A DNA stretch of 64,000 bases from Gambelia wislizenii (taxonomy: Eukaryota > Chordata > Lepidosauria > Squamata > Crotaphytidae). This document shows, one piece after another, positions 33,434 to 44,429 of the stretch. Each line of letters begins with the position of its first letter. Within the stretch, counting starts at the first letter, position 1. The notes below the pieces were generated by a model, which was not told the DNA's origin, searched no databases, and saw only the letters and a list, made by a program, of their open reading frames with translations. The translations under genes and the position numbers were made by a program. The stretch lies in assembly GCA_030847615.1 (NCBI GenBank), contig JAUMIR010000005.1:164700596-164764595 (forward strand), in the 5' to 3' direction.

Positions 33434-34332
33434 AATCATAGAATCATAGAGTTGGAAGAGACCACAAGGGCCATCTAGTACAACCCCCTGCCCTGCAGGA
33501 ATACCCAATCAAAGCATTCCTGACAGATGGCCATCCAGCCAGTTTAAAAACATCCAAAGAAGGAGACTCCACCACACTCCCAGGCAGTGCATTCCACTGC
33601 CAAACAGCACTTACTGTCAGGAAGTTCCTCCTAATGTTTAGGTGGAATCTTTTTTTTTTTTTCCTGTTGTTTGAGTCCATTCCTCCATGTCCTAGTCTCT
33701 GGAGCAGGAGAAAACAAACTTGCTCCATCCTCAGTGTGACATCCCTTCAAATATTTAAACATGGCTATCATGTCCCTTCTTAACCTTCTCTTCTCCAGAT
33801 TAAACATGCCCAGCTCCCTAAGCCACTCCTCATAGGGCATGGCTTCCAGACCACACACCATCCTGGTCACCCTCCTCTGGACATGTTCCAGCTTCTCAAT
33901 ACCCTTCCTGAATTGTGGTGCCCAGAACTGGACACAGTATTCCAAGTGAGGTCTGACCAAAGCAGAATACAGTGGCATTATTCCCTTGATCTAAACACAA
34001 TACTCCTATTAATGCAGCCTAGAATCGCATTGGCTTTTTTAGCTGCTGCATCATGCTACTGACTCATGTTCAGCTTCTGATCTACTAAGACTCCTAGATC
34101 CCTTTTGCATGTACTGCCATCAAGCCAGGTGTCACCGATCCTATATCTGTATATTTCATTTTTTCTGCCCAAGTGTAGTATCCTACTGTTGAAATTCATT
34201 TTGTTAGTTTTGGCCCAGGTTTCTAATCTGTTAATGCCATTTTGTATTCTGATCCTGTCCTCTGGGGTATTAGCTACCCCTTGTAATTTGGTGTTATCTG
34301 CAAACTTGATAAGCCTATTCTTGGCCATTGCT
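33434..34332 (-). mobile_element. CR1 LINE, 5'-truncated, minus strand
   Basis: On the minus strand the RT protein appears in pieces: FADNTKLQG (34300), NRLETWAKTNKMNFN, DLGVLVDQKLNMSQ, then after a shift LVRPHLEYCVQFWAPQ (33930) and the C-terminus. The element ends at the CR1 signature AATCATAGAATCATAGAG (plus-strand view, 33434). Its RT would have copied CR1 RNA at the target. The catalytic core lies upstream of the truncation. A poly-T/A slip at 33648-33661 and other shifts break the frame. Confidence 0.88.
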
Positions 34333-34929
34333 ACATTTCTGTCTCTCTCTGGGCTAGGAGGAGGGAGTTGGTTGGTTATATGGTGGCAAGTAGTTCCACT
34401 GGTTAATCAGAGACCCTGTACAGCTTCTCGCTGCGATATGTGAAAGGGAGGAAACTCTGCGATTGGTGGCGGCTAATGAAAAGAGGCATAGTTTGGTGGG
34501 ATCCTAGGCTAAAAGGATCCTAAGAGTGTGTCTTGGGAGGGTCAGCATAAAAGTTCTGGGAAAGAGCGCTCTTAGGGCTGATTGCAAACATGTGCAAGCC
34601 TTGCCTCTCAAGTCTGTGCCTGTGTGCATGCACAGAGTGATGGTCTGAGGAAGCGTAACATGATGGCAGCAGGATGTTGAACCATGCTGTCAGTTTAGGA
34701 AGTTAGATAAAAAGCATCTTTCTGGAGTCACTCTGCCATTTCCCTGTTTCTCCTAGAGAAGGGGGGCAGTGCGGTCTGGGAAGAGCTGCAGCTTGGGTTG
34801 TTCAAGTTAGGCAGGGGGAGGGGAGTGCATCTCTTTCTCTCCTAAACTGGGGTGAGGGAGACTGCAATCTATGCTCAATCCATTGTTGCTGCTGGGAGTG
34901 TTGCAAACCTCAGCAGCTGAGTCAAAAAC
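34333..34929. other. Unassigned region with promoter-like text
   Basis: Between CR1 and BovB. It contains CATAAAAGTTCTGGG (34547) preceded by a duplicated GGATCCTA (34498 and 34517). This could be the remnant of a solo LTR, but no TG...CA ends or target duplication were found. Confidence 0.3.
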
Positions 34930-36500
34930 TTCCCTGGAAGGGAGGTGTGTTCCTTTTGCTTTGTTGAACTGGTAAGCAGTTTCCCCCTCTTTCTACTGCA
35001 CTCTACCTTGCCTAGCTTTATTGGCTTTTCTAGTGAATCATGCCTCCTCATGATGTGGTCGAAGTATGACAGTCTCAGTTTAGTCATCTTGGCTTTCAGA
35101 GAAAGTTCAGGCTTGATCTGTTCTATGACCCATTTGTCTTTTTGGCCATCCACAGTATCCTCAGCACTTTTGTCTAAAACCACATCTCAAATGAGTTGAT
35201 TTTCTTTCTATCAGCTTTCCTTACTGTCCAACTCTCACACTCATACATGGTAATGGGAAATACAGTTCATTGGACAATCCTATTTTTAGTGTTCAGTTCA
35301 TTATCTTTACACTTTGGGATCTTGTGTAGTTCCTTCATAGCTGCCCATCTCAGTCCTAGTCTTCTTCTGATTTCTTGACTACAATCTCTGTTCTGATCAA
35401 TGATTGATCCAAGCTATGGAAATTCTTTAACTATTTCAGTTTCCTCCTTGTCTTGATTGAATTTATGTAAATCCTCCATGGTGATTATTTTTGTTTTCTT
35501 AATCTTCAACAGCAAGCCTGCCTTAGCACTTTCTTCTTTAACTTTCTTTAGTAATTGTTCTAAGTCTGTTGTTTTCTGCAAGTAGTATAGTGTTGTCTGC
35601 ATAACTTGGACTGTTGATATTTGTTCCTCCTGTCATCACTTCTCCTTTCTCCCAGTCTAAACCTGCTCTGCAAATTATATTTTTTGCATATAAATTGAAC
35701 AAATACGGTGATAGAATGAGCCTTGTCTGACCTCCGTTCTGATGGTAACCTGTCCCTTTCTCCATATGCTGTTCAGGATGGTAGCCTCCTGTCCCGAGTA
35801 CAGGTTACACATCAGGACAGTCAACTGTAATGGTACACCCATTTCTTTAAGATCAATCCATAGTTTTTTTAAATCTATGTAGTCAAAGACTTTGCTGTAG
35901 TCTTTAAAGCATATGCAGATTTTCTTCTGGAATTCCCTGGTGTGCTCCATTATCCAGCATATGTTTGCAGTGGGATTCCCTAGTGCCTCTTCCTTTCCTG
36001 AACCCAACCTGCACCTCTGGAATTTCTCGCTCCATATATGGTAGAGTCTTTGCTGCAGATGTAAAGTTGAAGGTTTTCACAGCTGGCATCCATAGATTTT
36101 CCTTGGTTTTTTTCAGGCTGTGAGGCAGTGTTCTGGAAGAGTTTATTTCTGCTGTTTCGCCTGCATCTGTGGCTTGCATCTTCAGAAAATAAATAAACTC
36201 CATACACACTCCTACCCAACCATTCTCTGAAGATGCCAGCCACAGATGCAGGCGAAACATCAGAAATAAACTCTTCCAGAACACCTGGCCTCACAGCCCA
36301 GAAAAAACCCAAGGAAAATCTACTTTGCTGCAGAATTTTGAGCATGACATTGCTTGCATGGGAAATGCATGCAATGGTCCTGTAGTTACTGCAGTGTTTT
36401 GTCTCTTGTTTTTGGAGATGGGAATGTATATTAATCGTTTCCAATCTGTGAGCCATTGTTTTGTTTTCCATATTTGTTGGCAAACTTTATTTAGAACGAA
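34930..36500 (-). mobile_element. BovB/RTE LINE, minus strand, RT region, interrupted by Penelope foldback
   Basis: Broken minus-strand frames give RTE landmarks in order: CSNYRTIACISHASNVMLKIL (36400), FQRC.. and GSGKEEA (36000), CFKDYSKVFDYIDLKKLW with the first catalytic D (35900), SPSYADNTILLAE where the YADD box has lost a D (35620), KVKEESAKAGLLL (35530) and LRLSYFDHIMRRHDSLEKPI (35080). BovB RT copies both LINE and lizard SINE RNAs. Many frameshifts and the changed YADN box make it inactive. The 5' and extreme 3' ends are absent. Confidence 0.85.
36060..36322. mobile_element. Penelope-derived foldback inside BovB, with 12-bp target duplication
   Basis: 36062-36180 and 36200-36322 are reverse complements and match only the terminal ~130 bp of the Penelope element at 30934-32165. 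The flanks CTTTGCTGCAGA (36048-36059) and CTTTGCTGCAGA (36323-36334) are an exact 12-bp duplication of BovB sequence. The insertion has no coding sequence. Confidence 0.88.
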
Positions 36501-37487
36501 AAGTCGATTCTGTCTATGTAGATTATAGCAGTTCTATTGGTATGTTATTTCTTCCTGGTGATTTATTCTTCCCATTTGCTTTCAGTGAAGCAATTGAGTG
36601 AATCTGGCCCTCATTCCTATTTTTTCTATGGAACAGTGTATTTAAAGGGGTTTCTTATGGAGGTATAGATTTTGTAAACTGTTTCAAATGTAGCTGACAG
36701 CAAATGGAAATGTATGTTAATAAATTTTACAATATACTTCCTTTTCTACTACTACTCTCATGCCCCCCTGCCCCAAATTATACTCTGATACAGATACTAA
36801 TGATTCATAGCCTTATGTTAATACATAGAGGGAAACAGAGTATTTGCTTAATGGGACTTATCTTTTCAAAAGCTTTAATAGGAAAGAATGGAACTTAAGA
36901 GAATCTAGTTGCATAGTTAGGGATCATGGCTAACCAGCAGTCACAGTACCTAGGACAGGACCTCTTGTTCAAAACAAGTGAAGATGAAACTTTTGAAAAA
37001 CTTTATTTCAAACTTGAACTGAATGTGCTTTTGGGGTTTCCATCAATATATGGCAGATGTGGCCATTTCTGTGAATTACACATTTTCTGTGAATTACACT
37101 TGAGAGTGATAAATATTTCTCAACTGGATGTGTTACATTAATTTCAGTATGATTATATGCGGTATAATTCAGTATGATCATATTCAGTATGATAGTGGAA
37201 TACATCCTGCTCGTCTGTTGCTCATCTGTTGCTGACTGCCACTGTCAAAGTGATGTAGTAAGTTTTTCTGTATCCAGTTGAAGCCAAGTATGCGTTCCGT
37301 TTAGATTGTTTCTCAAAAATTCTTCAAAACCTGGAATATGCAATATTATGTTTCTTTTCTTAATCACAAATTTATAATATAAAATGAGATGGTCTTACTC
37401 TTTTCTTGTAAGTAATTTTGCATACACAATTTGATTTTTCTGATACTACATTTAAAAATAAATAAATAAAAATAATACTGATAAAGG
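36501..37487. other. No recognised element; short local duplications
   Basis: TTTCTGTGAATTACAC is present twice at 37068-37098 and CAGTATGAT three times at 37145-37192. No gene seen. Confidence 0.4.
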
Positions 37488-37770
37488 GAGCCCTGGTTGC
37501 ACAGTGGTTAATGCCAGTACTGCAAGTCACCACGTTGCAAGTTCGATTCCAGAGGGCTCCAAGGTTCACTCAGCCTTCCATCCTTTCGTAGGTCGGTAAA
37601 ATGAGTACCTGGCTTGTGGGGGCAATTAGCTAACACACATTGGAAACTGCTTAATGCAGTGTAGATGTGTAAATTGCTATTGCTTAAAACAATTTGTTAG
37701 CCGCTCTGATAGCCTTGTGGCTGAAGAGTGGGATTTAAATAACTAAATATAAATAAAAATAAAATAAATT
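37488..37770 (+). mobile_element. tRNA-derived SINE with MIR/L2-like tail
   Basis: GTTGCACAGTGGTTAATGCC (A box) and GCAAGTTCGATTCCAGAG (B box) make a tRNA-like pol III promoter. They are followed by CTCAGCCTTCCATCCTTTCG, AGGTCGGTAAAATGAGTACC and CAATTAGCTAACACACATTG, then a tail AGAGTGGGATTTAAATAACT plus (TAAA)n. The body is a SINE family widespread in lizards. It is not a tRNA gene because the cloverleaf is incomplete. Confidence 0.8.
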
Positions 37771-38444
37771 TTCTACCAAATAGTTTGCCTATCCAAAATC
37801 ACAATCGATGGTATTCTTTGCATGAACCTAGATGGGGGACAATAGGTTAAATTTAAGCATTGTATTTAATGTAATGCTAAATTGACCTGGAATTTACAAC
37901 ATAAAATTACAATTAGGAATTTTTGTATTTTTTTTCTTTTTAAATGTTGTTAAGATCAAATCAAACAATTGAAGTGGCTGGCTTCTGGTGCTATCACAAA
38001 TGACTTTAATCAAGTTTTATATATATATATATATATATATACAATGATTATTTAAAGGTAGTATGGGAGGATGATCTGATGCAACCAATAAGTAATCAGA
38101 GTTGGGAGAAAATTTGGGATTTCGGCATTTTGAAAAATATGTGAGTAAGAATAAAAGAAAATTATTATAAATTGGTATGGAGATCGTACCTGACACCAGT
38201 AAGAATAAGTCAAATAGATCAAAACTATTCAATGTTATGTTGGAGGGGATGTCAAGAAAAAGGCACTTATGCTCATATGTGGTGGAGTTGTAAATATGTA
38301 CAGAAATTTTGGCAAATGGTATTTAAAGAAATAAGAGAGATAACAGAACAAGATTTAGAAATACAGTTGTCCCTTCACATTCGCGGGGGTTAGGTTCCAT
38401 AGATCCCCACGAATGTGAAAATTCCGCGAATAATGACAGCCCTC

Positions 38445-39410
38445 CCCCCGCCCTCCCAGAGTGACCCGGAGGCCTCCGGAGGCCTCCTGGTCGCTCTCCC
38501 CGGCCTCCCTCCTGCCCTCCAAGAGCGACCCGGAGGCCTCCGGAGGCCTCTTGGTCGCTCTCCCCGGCCTCCGCCGGCCCTCCCAGAGCGACCCCAGGGG
38601 CCCCATGGAGGCCTCCTGGTCGCTCTCCCTGGTCTCCCCCGCCCTCCCAGAGCGACCTGGAGGCCTCCGGAGGCCTCGTGGTCGCTCTCCCCGGCCTCCC
38701 CCTGCCCTCCCAGAGCGACCCGGAGGCCTCTGGAGGCCTCTTGATCACTCTCCCCGGCCTCCCCCCGCCCTCCCAGAGCGACCCCAGGGGCCCCATGGAG
38801 GCCTCCTGGTCGCTCTCCCCGGTCTCCCCCGCCCTCCCAGAGCGACCCGGAGGCCTCCGGAGGCCTCGTGGTTGCTCTCCCCGGCCTCCTCTACCCTCCC
38901 AGAGCGACCCGGAGGCCTCCGGAGGCCTCTTGGTCACTCTCCCCGGTCTCCCCCCGCCCTCCCAGAGCGACCCGGAGGCCTCCGGAGGCCTCTTGGTTGC
39001 TCTCCCCGGTCTCCCCCTGCCCTCCCAGAGCAACCCGGAGGCCTCCGGAGGCCTCGTGGTCGCTCTCCCGGCCTCCCCCCGCCCTCCCAGAGCGACCCAG
39101 AGGCCTCCGGAGGCCTCTTGGTCGCTCTCCCCGGTCTCCCCCCGCCCTCCCAGAGCAACCCGGAGGCCTCCGGAGGCCTCTTGGTCGCTCTCCCCGGTCT
39201 CCCCCCGCCCTCCCAGAGCGACCCGGAGGCCTCCAGAGGCCTCCTGGTTGCTCTCCCCGGAGGCCTCCAGAGGCCTCCTGGTTGCTCTCCCCGGAGGCCT
39301 CCAGAGGCCTCCTGGTTGCTCTCCCCGGTCTCCCCCCCGCCCTCCCAGAGCGACCCAGAGGCCTCCTGGTCGCTCTCCCCGGTCTTCCCCCCGCCCTCCC
39401 AGAGCGACCC
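38445..39410. repeat. 63-bp tandem array, each unit an inverted repeat
   Basis: About 13 units of 62-65 bp, then two shortened ~34-bp units (39240-39310) and two incomplete ones. A typical unit (38522-38561) has AGAGCGACC, a perfect 18-bp palindrome GAGGCCTCCGGAGGCCTC, and GGTCGCTCT, so 40 bases can pair with one 2-base mismatch. Units differ by a few substitutions; two (near 38607 and 38783) share GACCCCAGGGGCCCCATGG instead, showing duplication of a multi-unit block. Confidence 0.9.
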
Positions 39411-39790
39411 GGAGGCCCCATGGAGGCCTCTCTGGCCCTCCCCACCCCCTCCCCGGGCCTTCATGGGGCCTCCGGAGCATCTCCGGAGGCCCCATGATCA
39501 TGTCCCCGGACCTCCCCACTCCCTCCCCAGGCCTTCATGGGGCCTTTGGAGCGTCTCCGGAGGCCCCATGGAGGCCTCCCCGGCCCTCCCCACCCCCTCC
39601 CCGGGCCTTCATGGGGCCTCCGGAGCGTCTCCGGGGGCCCCGTGAAGGCCTCCCCGGCCCTCCCCCCTCCCTCCCAAGGCCTTCGCGGGGCCTCCGGAGG
39701 GTCTCCAAAGGCCCTGTGGAGGCCTCCCCGGCCCTCCCCGCTGCCTCCCAGGGCTTTCACGGGGCCTCTGGAGGCCCCGTGTCGCGTTTT
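39411..39790. repeat. ~75-bp tandem array next to the 63-bp array
   Basis: About five units starting near 39418, 39492, 39566, 39640 and 39712 contain CCCCATGGAGGCCTCCCCGG, CTCCCCGGGCCTTCATGG and GGCCTCCGGAGCGTCTCC. The second array shares the GGAGGCC motif with the first but has its own period, and ends just before the MITE terminal repeat. Confidence 0.85.
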
Positions 39791-40406
39791 TGGGGGGCCC
39801 CGTGGGGGCCCTCCCAAAACCGCGAATGTCAAGTTCGCGAATGTGGAGGGGCAACTGTATGTCTAGATATTGCATTATTATTAATTTATGATAATGTTAA
39901 TTGTACCCAAGTTATGAAGGATCTGATTATAAATTTATTAACAGCAGCAAGATTAATAATACCTAGAAAATGGAAGATACAAGGAGATTACCAGGTAGAG
40001 GAATGGTACAGAGAAGTATGGGACATTGTTATTAATGATAAATTAACATGTAGATTGAAAGTTTAAAAAGGGATTATGGAAAAGTTGTAAATTTGATGGA
40101 ATATGGAAGCCATTTATAGATTTATTTATTTTTTAAGAAAAAGGGTGTACACACCTCCAAGAGAATTATTGCAATTTTGGAAAATGGAATAAATAATTGG
40201 TATAGATGGTCCTGGGGGTGGGGAGAACTTCTAGGGGGATAGAGAAAATTAAATCAAAGTTAATAATTAAGATGAAAGTTATGTATTCATATTAAAGAAG
40301 AAGTATCATTTAAGAGTGTAATATGGTTGATGTATGAATTCAAGATTATAATAATTTATTTAAAAAAATAAACAAAAAAATAAACAAACATTTTTTTAAA
40401 AAAAGT

Positions 40407-40432
<26 letters not shown>

Positions 40433-40437
<5 letters not shown>

Positions 40438-41167
40438 GTATCATCAAACAAAGTACTGCGTTACCATCCTATACTGTAGGTAACTGATTGGCCATGTGTG
40501 AACAGAATACTGTACTAGATAGGCCTTCTGTTTAGCACAGCATGGCTCTTTTGTTCATAACTAACTGTGTGTGGGGGTTGGCGGGGTGTGTGTGGCATTT
40601 GTCTTCAGCACCCATCTTTTAAATGTTTTGCTTCACAGCTTTATCAACAAGCATTGTATTCTAAAGTTATATAAAAAGAACAAGATTTAGCAAAAGTACA
40701 TACGAAAAGAACAAGGGTTCTCAGAAAGAGCACCTGATCAGAACTCATCATGTTTGATAGAAATAATGTAACAGAGTGTAGATTTGAGCAATGAAGCATA
40801 TACATAGTGAATAACACTTGTTCTGATCCCAGCCGAAATTAAAATTCTTGCAACAGCAGCTCCAAAGTAAATAGAAATGCATGTTTACTCGGAGAAAAGC
40901 CCCTCCATGTTAAGTGGGCCATAGTAGTAGTACATAGTAACATATTGCTTCAAATTGCCTGTAAACTTATGGCAACCCCATCAATTTCATAGGATGTTTT
41001 GTTCTGCTTGTTCAGATGGCTAATACCGTGTCTTTTGTGTTACTTTTTGTTACAGTTAATTTGCTTGCTCTATACTCCTGATTTTTGTGTTCAATTCAGA
41101 AAGAGAAAGTCTGAAATCTGGGGTAATGTTGAGAGTGGGCTGTACTTGCTTCTCGTTGTAGAGGCTA
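40433..41167. other. Unique sequence with a SINE-core fragment
   Basis: 40948-41003 (CAAATTGCCTGTAAACTTATGG and CCCATCAATTTCATAGGATG) is a short minus-strand piece of the 5S/Sauria SINE body. The rest is unassigned. Confidence 0.5.
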
Positions 41168-41803
41168 GGGGCTTGTCTAAATAGTGAAAATAATCCTGTT
41201 AGAATCTGCTTAGAGTCCTACCTGTCCTAATGGGATCCTGCATAATTCTGTCATATTCAGAAGGAGGGGGTCCAAATCCACCATAATCCCTAAGGGAACA
41301 ACTGGCGGGGCTACCCCTGATGTTTTTTAAAAACTCCACGGAGGATGCGCATCAGCAATCATTAAGATAGGCAATCAAATTTATTCACATACCCCAGAAA
41401 TAGAAAGCTGATTGGCCAGATGGGAACAGGGGGCATGGCTTGCTAAGAAGGCAAGCTCCCTGGAACCACCATCTTGGATTTTCACTTTAGTGGACGATCA
41501 ATCATGTGACAAAACAGCCTTTTTATTTTATTTTTAAAATTTATTTATGCAGAATAGTGCACTATTGTACTTCTGCACCTTAAATATGGCTTTTAAAACA
41601 ACGTGCGGTGGTGGCAACTAGTGAAAATAAATACACGAGTCACAGCTGCCATCTTGAATTGTAGGCATATACATTGGGACAGCAAAAGCAGATAGCCTCA
41701 CATGCCTGCGATTTTGCCAAACACTGTCAGGAGAAGGCAACCCTGATTTGAATTTGGGTGAGTACACATCAATTCACATTTCCCCCCTCGTATAGACGGG
41801 CCC
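41168..41803. mobile_element. MITE with GGGGCTTGTCTA ends
   Basis: Left GGGGCTTGTCTAAATAG and right (reverse) GGGCCCGTCTATACG are inverted repeats, with CTA on both sides (41165-41167 and 41804-41806). The 636-bp interior has no coding motif. Same family of ends as the MITEs at 11635, 22943 and 57824. Confidence 0.68.
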
Positions 41804-41806
41804 CTA

Positions 41807-44429
41807 GGATTATCAAGCAGTCCAAAGATGTTTCTCTCACCCATGGATTTAGCTACTTGGATGGGGTGAGGGGGGGGTGAGGCTTTGCCACTGAAAATAA
41901 GAATTCTGTCTCTCGCCGAGGAAATTCTTAGTATTGCCAAGAGTGATACATTGAAAATTGTTCACACCTGGAACTCTTATATGTGCTGTGTTCACATTTC
42001 CTTGGTAGGGTTTTTTTTTTTTTTTTGCCCCTTTTCTTTACATGCCCAAACTATATTTCTAAATGGGATAGTGAAGTTTAAGTTACCACAAATTTGGGTA
42101 TCAAAGAAAGAATTGGTGTGTGTGTGTGTGTAGAATTCTTAAGGGGGGGGGCAATGCCTTTGTCCACTCCCAGAGCTACACTTCTGCTCTCACCTCTCAT
42201 TTATTGTCCTCAGTGTACTTCTTTTCTTTCACATACATTAGTGACAGTCACGAAAAAGTACAAAGCACATGTGGAAAAATACATTCAGAGGCCCTGATAA
42301 TGTGTGTGGGGATCTCATCAAACAATAGCGGCCACATGAAAGCATTCACTTGCCCTGCAAGAGTCTATTGCAGTGTCTCATCTCATAGTTTATACAGAAA
42401 TGCATGTACATTTCTGTCCTGTAAACAGTTGGTTATGGATTATGAGTAAGGATTACATCCTGGTGAATAAGTAGAAAATGTAGTAGTAGTTGTCATTATT
42501 GGACAAGAAGGAAGTTGGCATATGGCACATGATTTATATGGCATCCTTTGGTAGCTGATCTTGGAAAAAAGTTTTGGGTGTCTCCAATGGATTTATTTGC
42601 AGGGTTGGTACCTAAAAATGGGGGCAGGGAGACTAGAGTAGAATGACTCAGTGATTTTTGGTATACTGATTTTTTTTAATTGCTTTCCAGAAAACCTTGG
42701 CATTTCTTAAAAACTTAAGATGAGGGAGGGAAGGGTTAGAATGATTTTATACTCAGATTTGTAAAATAAAATGTAGCAAGTTTATTTTATTGAAGTCATC
42801 GTGAATAGCTATGATTGCCAATATAATGACAAAGCATTTACTATATTATGCCAACAAAGTACTAATCATGTGCTAAAGAGTGACACTGGAGTTTGAGATT
42901 TGAAGTGTCTAATGGATGTCACATTAATATGCACATTAAGAGAACATAATTGACTTGCAAACCAGATGGACAGTGGTAAAATACTTTATAATGAACCTCT
43001 TCAATGCAGTATTTGCTGCCTCAAGGAGAACAATAAAAGCATCCACATTTCCTTTAATGCCTTTCAATAAAATGCTGGCATATTAGCAAGCAAAATGATA
43101 GTGTCCTGCAAGGTCTTTAAAGATTTGGAGAAGTGAAATCCGTTAAGCCATAAATTGTTAGAGTGTGAGAGTTTACCAAGAGAGGGGGGGGGGAGTTTAT
43201 CATTGTCTCATGACTGCTGCACTTTTTCTTGGTGATTAGTGCTGCAATTGACAATGTGGGAGGATCAGAAACCAATTTATCCAGTTAGAAAAATAACAAG
43301 TCATTCTGAGCTGAATCCAACTGTCTCTGAGACTGGGCCTAGTTCATAATCAGCTTGTCCAGCACCATCTGTCTCTACAAACCTCTGGCTTTGCGAGAGT
43401 AAAGAGAGGGACCACATCCAGGAAGGTTGGCAGCTGCAACAAAAGCCGCATCTTTATGTCCTAGTTTGAAACATCTATTACCACAAAGGAAAATGGGGGA
43501 ATATAGTTTTCCAGTTCTTGGCTGAACACAGGGCACTGTAAACTATTGTCTCCAGTGGTTATGAATTATCCCTAACATTCTCAGTGGTATGCATTGCCAG
43601 ATGGTATCATCCATCTCATAAGGGCTCACTCTTCTGCACAAGATTGACTATTGGGGAAATGGAAAAGACAGTTGAAACAGAACGAAGGGCAGTTTCATTG
43701 AATACATTTTTTTTTTAAATACAGAAGATAACTTTTTGAACAAAATCGACCACTAGGTGTCATGTTGGCCAGGAAGCTTACCTTCATGTAATGGTTGTGT
43801 ATGTGTGTATTAAGCAAATCCTGCTGGGGTGTGTGATCCACATTGAGATTGTGGCAAATGTTTTAAATCAACTACATCAATGCAAAAATGTTTGACAAAT
43901 ATGACTACTTTGTTCTGTGTTCTCCAAGGAAGCTTGGAGAAGTTTATGAAGCTTGGAAGTTTATGAATCAAACCAGGGTGCTGTCACTCATAAGTTTGGT
44001 TTTACTTTACTATCATGTTTAATGAATAAGAAAAAAAAATCTCCACATTAATTTAATTACAAACAAAATGTATATTTTACATAAAAATGTAATCTATGAC
44101 AAATTGTAGGTCACGCCAAACTAAAGCCATTTGAAAACTGAAGGAGTACAGAGTTAGAGCACAGATGTACGGTAACCTGTTGGGGAGAAGGGGGCCATGT
44201 TCTTTTCCTTCAGGGGGCTTGGTTGGCAGACATACTCTACCGTCTTCAACCTGAATATTTTTGAAGATCTGCACCAAAATATCTCCCATGCTCTCTCAAG
44301 GACTTGGGGGATGATCCACATTTTGGGCTCAGGAAGTCGGTGACAGGAAGTAACTAGGAGGTAGATTTCTGTTTCAGTTCTTTTTTGGTGGCACAAAGTA
44401 AAATATCCTGAGAGGAGCAAACCATGCTG
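41807..44429. other. Unique AT-rich sequence
   Basis: Small simple repeats only: poly-T at 42009-42024, (TG)n at 42116-42130, poly-G at 43187-43194. No gene or bounded element was recognised in 2.6 kb. Confidence 0.45.

Larger units (their letters stand above)
38364..39857. mobile_element. Array-filled pogo/Tigger-like MITE, 1494 bp, inserted in L1
   Basis: The ends CAGTTGTCCCTTCACATTCG and (reverse) CAGTTGCCCCTCCACATTCG are inverted repeats (18 of 20) with TA on both sides (38362-38363, 39858-39859). The left end continues GGGGGTTAGGTTCC as in other copies. The interior is about 1.35 kb of GC-rich tandem repeat. Open frames of 394-462 codons cross it on both strands; they are Pro/Arg/Gly-rich products of the 63-bp period and not genes. 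Confidence 0.88.
38042..40403 (+). mobile_element. L1 LINE 3' part, interrupted by an array-filled MITE
   Basis: Before the MITE the frame reads KENYYKLVWRSYLTPVR, CWRGCQEKGTYAHMWWSC (the L1 ORF2 cysteine motif) and VQKFWQMVFKEI. After the MITE it continues DIALLLIYDNVN, LTAARLIIPRKWK, VEEWYREVWD to the stop near 40066. The 3' UTR ends in A-rich sequence at about 40403. The element is flanked on both sides by (TA)n (38018-38041 and 40408-40432), probably a target duplication containing the TA tract. 5' truncated. Confidence 0.85.

Noticed and set aside
37488..37560. Functional tRNA gene
   Set aside because: A and B boxes are present but the cloverleaf is incomplete and the unit continues into a SINE body and tail.
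38445..39410. CRISPR-like array
   Set aside because: Adjacent units are nearly identical throughout, with no unique spacers, and the DNA is vertebrate.
38323..40066. Open frames of 394-462 codons on both strands as real genes
   Set aside because: They lie in a 63-bp tandem array inside a MITE; the period is a multiple of three and the products are Pro/Gly/Arg-rich with no domain.
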